NCBI RefSeq assembly: GCF_004795055.1
Contig: NZ_SSBJ01000018.1
Span: 101,298-165,297, forward strand
From: Streptomyces sp. A1136
GTDB taxonomy: Bacteria > Actinomycetota > Actinomycetes > Streptomycetales > Streptomycetaceae
Direction of reading: 5' to 3'
DNA: 64,000 nucleotides
Shown piece after piece: positions 63,929-64,000 of the stretch; position 1 is the stretch's first letter; each line of letters begins with the position of its first letter. The notes beneath the pieces were generated by a model that saw only the letters and a program-made list of their open reading frames with translations, ran no database searches and was not told the DNA's origin. Position numbers and translations under genes: made by a program.

Positions 63929-64000
63929 CGGGGTGGCTTCGTATTCGTTTCCCAGGCGGGCTGAATTCCCCTCTCTAATTCTCTGATGTGTCATCAGTTC

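Noticed and set aside
1..64000. Insertion sequences, integrase and att sites
   Set aside because: No transposase or recombinase motifs and no convincing terminal repeats were found; the element is read as a plasmid segment rather than an integrated one.

Overview
The window is very GC-rich, dense with genes, and uses many GTG starts, ATGA/GTGA stop-start overlaps and purine-rich ribosome binding sites. Two WhiB-like proteins, a Streptomyces-type TraB/FtsK translocase, a DUF2637 (Spd-like) membrane protein and many small zinc-ribbon proteins place it in Streptomyces or a close relative. It carries a replication initiator/helicase pair, conjugation genes and a plasmid-borne sliding clamp, and no rRNA, tRNA or core metabolic operons. 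I read it as an internal part of a large conjugative, probably linear, Streptomyces plasmid; no telomere is visible.

Layout. 0-4 kb (minus strand): rep1-like initiator with internal iterons, DnaB-like helicase (Rep2-like), a GntR/UTRA regulator, GGGCTTGCCC repeats and a structured RNA candidate. 4-10.9 kb (plus): zinc proteins, a WhiB-like protein and a coiled-coil/DUF2637 fusion whose 3' part is packed with GCTCAC/GTGAGC repeats. 10.2-15.8 kb: membrane, Gly/Ser-rich and helical proteins followed by the TraB/FtsK translocase. 16-23.5 kb: small regulators, a zincin-like metallopeptidase, a second WhiB-like protein, a DnaN-type clamp and a deoxyribosyltransferase-like protein. 23.5-30 kb: a Pycsar-type (PycTM) membrane effector and a second membrane-protein operon, both under nearly identical operator-bearing promoters, then a nucleotide-metabolism cluster (two Nudix proteins, HIT, a deoxyribosyltransferase-like protein, an NUDT9-like ADP-ribose pyrophosphatase). 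30-34.5 kb is scarred: a truncated XRE regulator, a frameshifted remnant, an O-methyltransferase, a CysO-like sulfur carrier, a small secreted protein, a truncated MobF relaxase and a possible toxin-antitoxin pair. 34.7-40 kb: accessory genes and a degenerate Y-family polymerase. 40-41 kb: a second GGCTTGCCC cluster.

41.4-63.9 kb is the most striking part. It is a chain of short transcription units, most with the same leader: GTGATGAG, exactly 7 nt, TATAGTTGTCTTGT, then within 8-9 nt a stem-loop whose 7-nt loop is nearly always RGTGGCA while its stem covaries, then an unstructured ACCGAA-CACACC linker, ribosome binding site and gene; many units end in a strong GC hairpin. I find 16 promoter copies (15 here or at 34.7 kb, one at 17.1 kb) and 3 copies of the hairpin alone inside operons. 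Genes under it include a C5-cytosine methyltransferase, two PP-loop (PAPS-reductase-like) proteins, a DUF3560-type protein, two DUF3846-like proteins and many unknowns. The element looks like a plasmid-wide regulon acting at transcription and at the RNA 5' end, and is the best candidate for an undescribed system here.

How it fits together: Rep1 and Rep2 start replication at iterons inside rep1; TraB/FtsK with the Spd-like and helical proteins moves double-stranded DNA between hyphae; GntR probably represses transfer; the clamp, Y-polymerase, Nudix and methyltransferase genes look like replication, repair and host-interaction functions. Domain calls come from motifs recognised by eye; no database search was possible.
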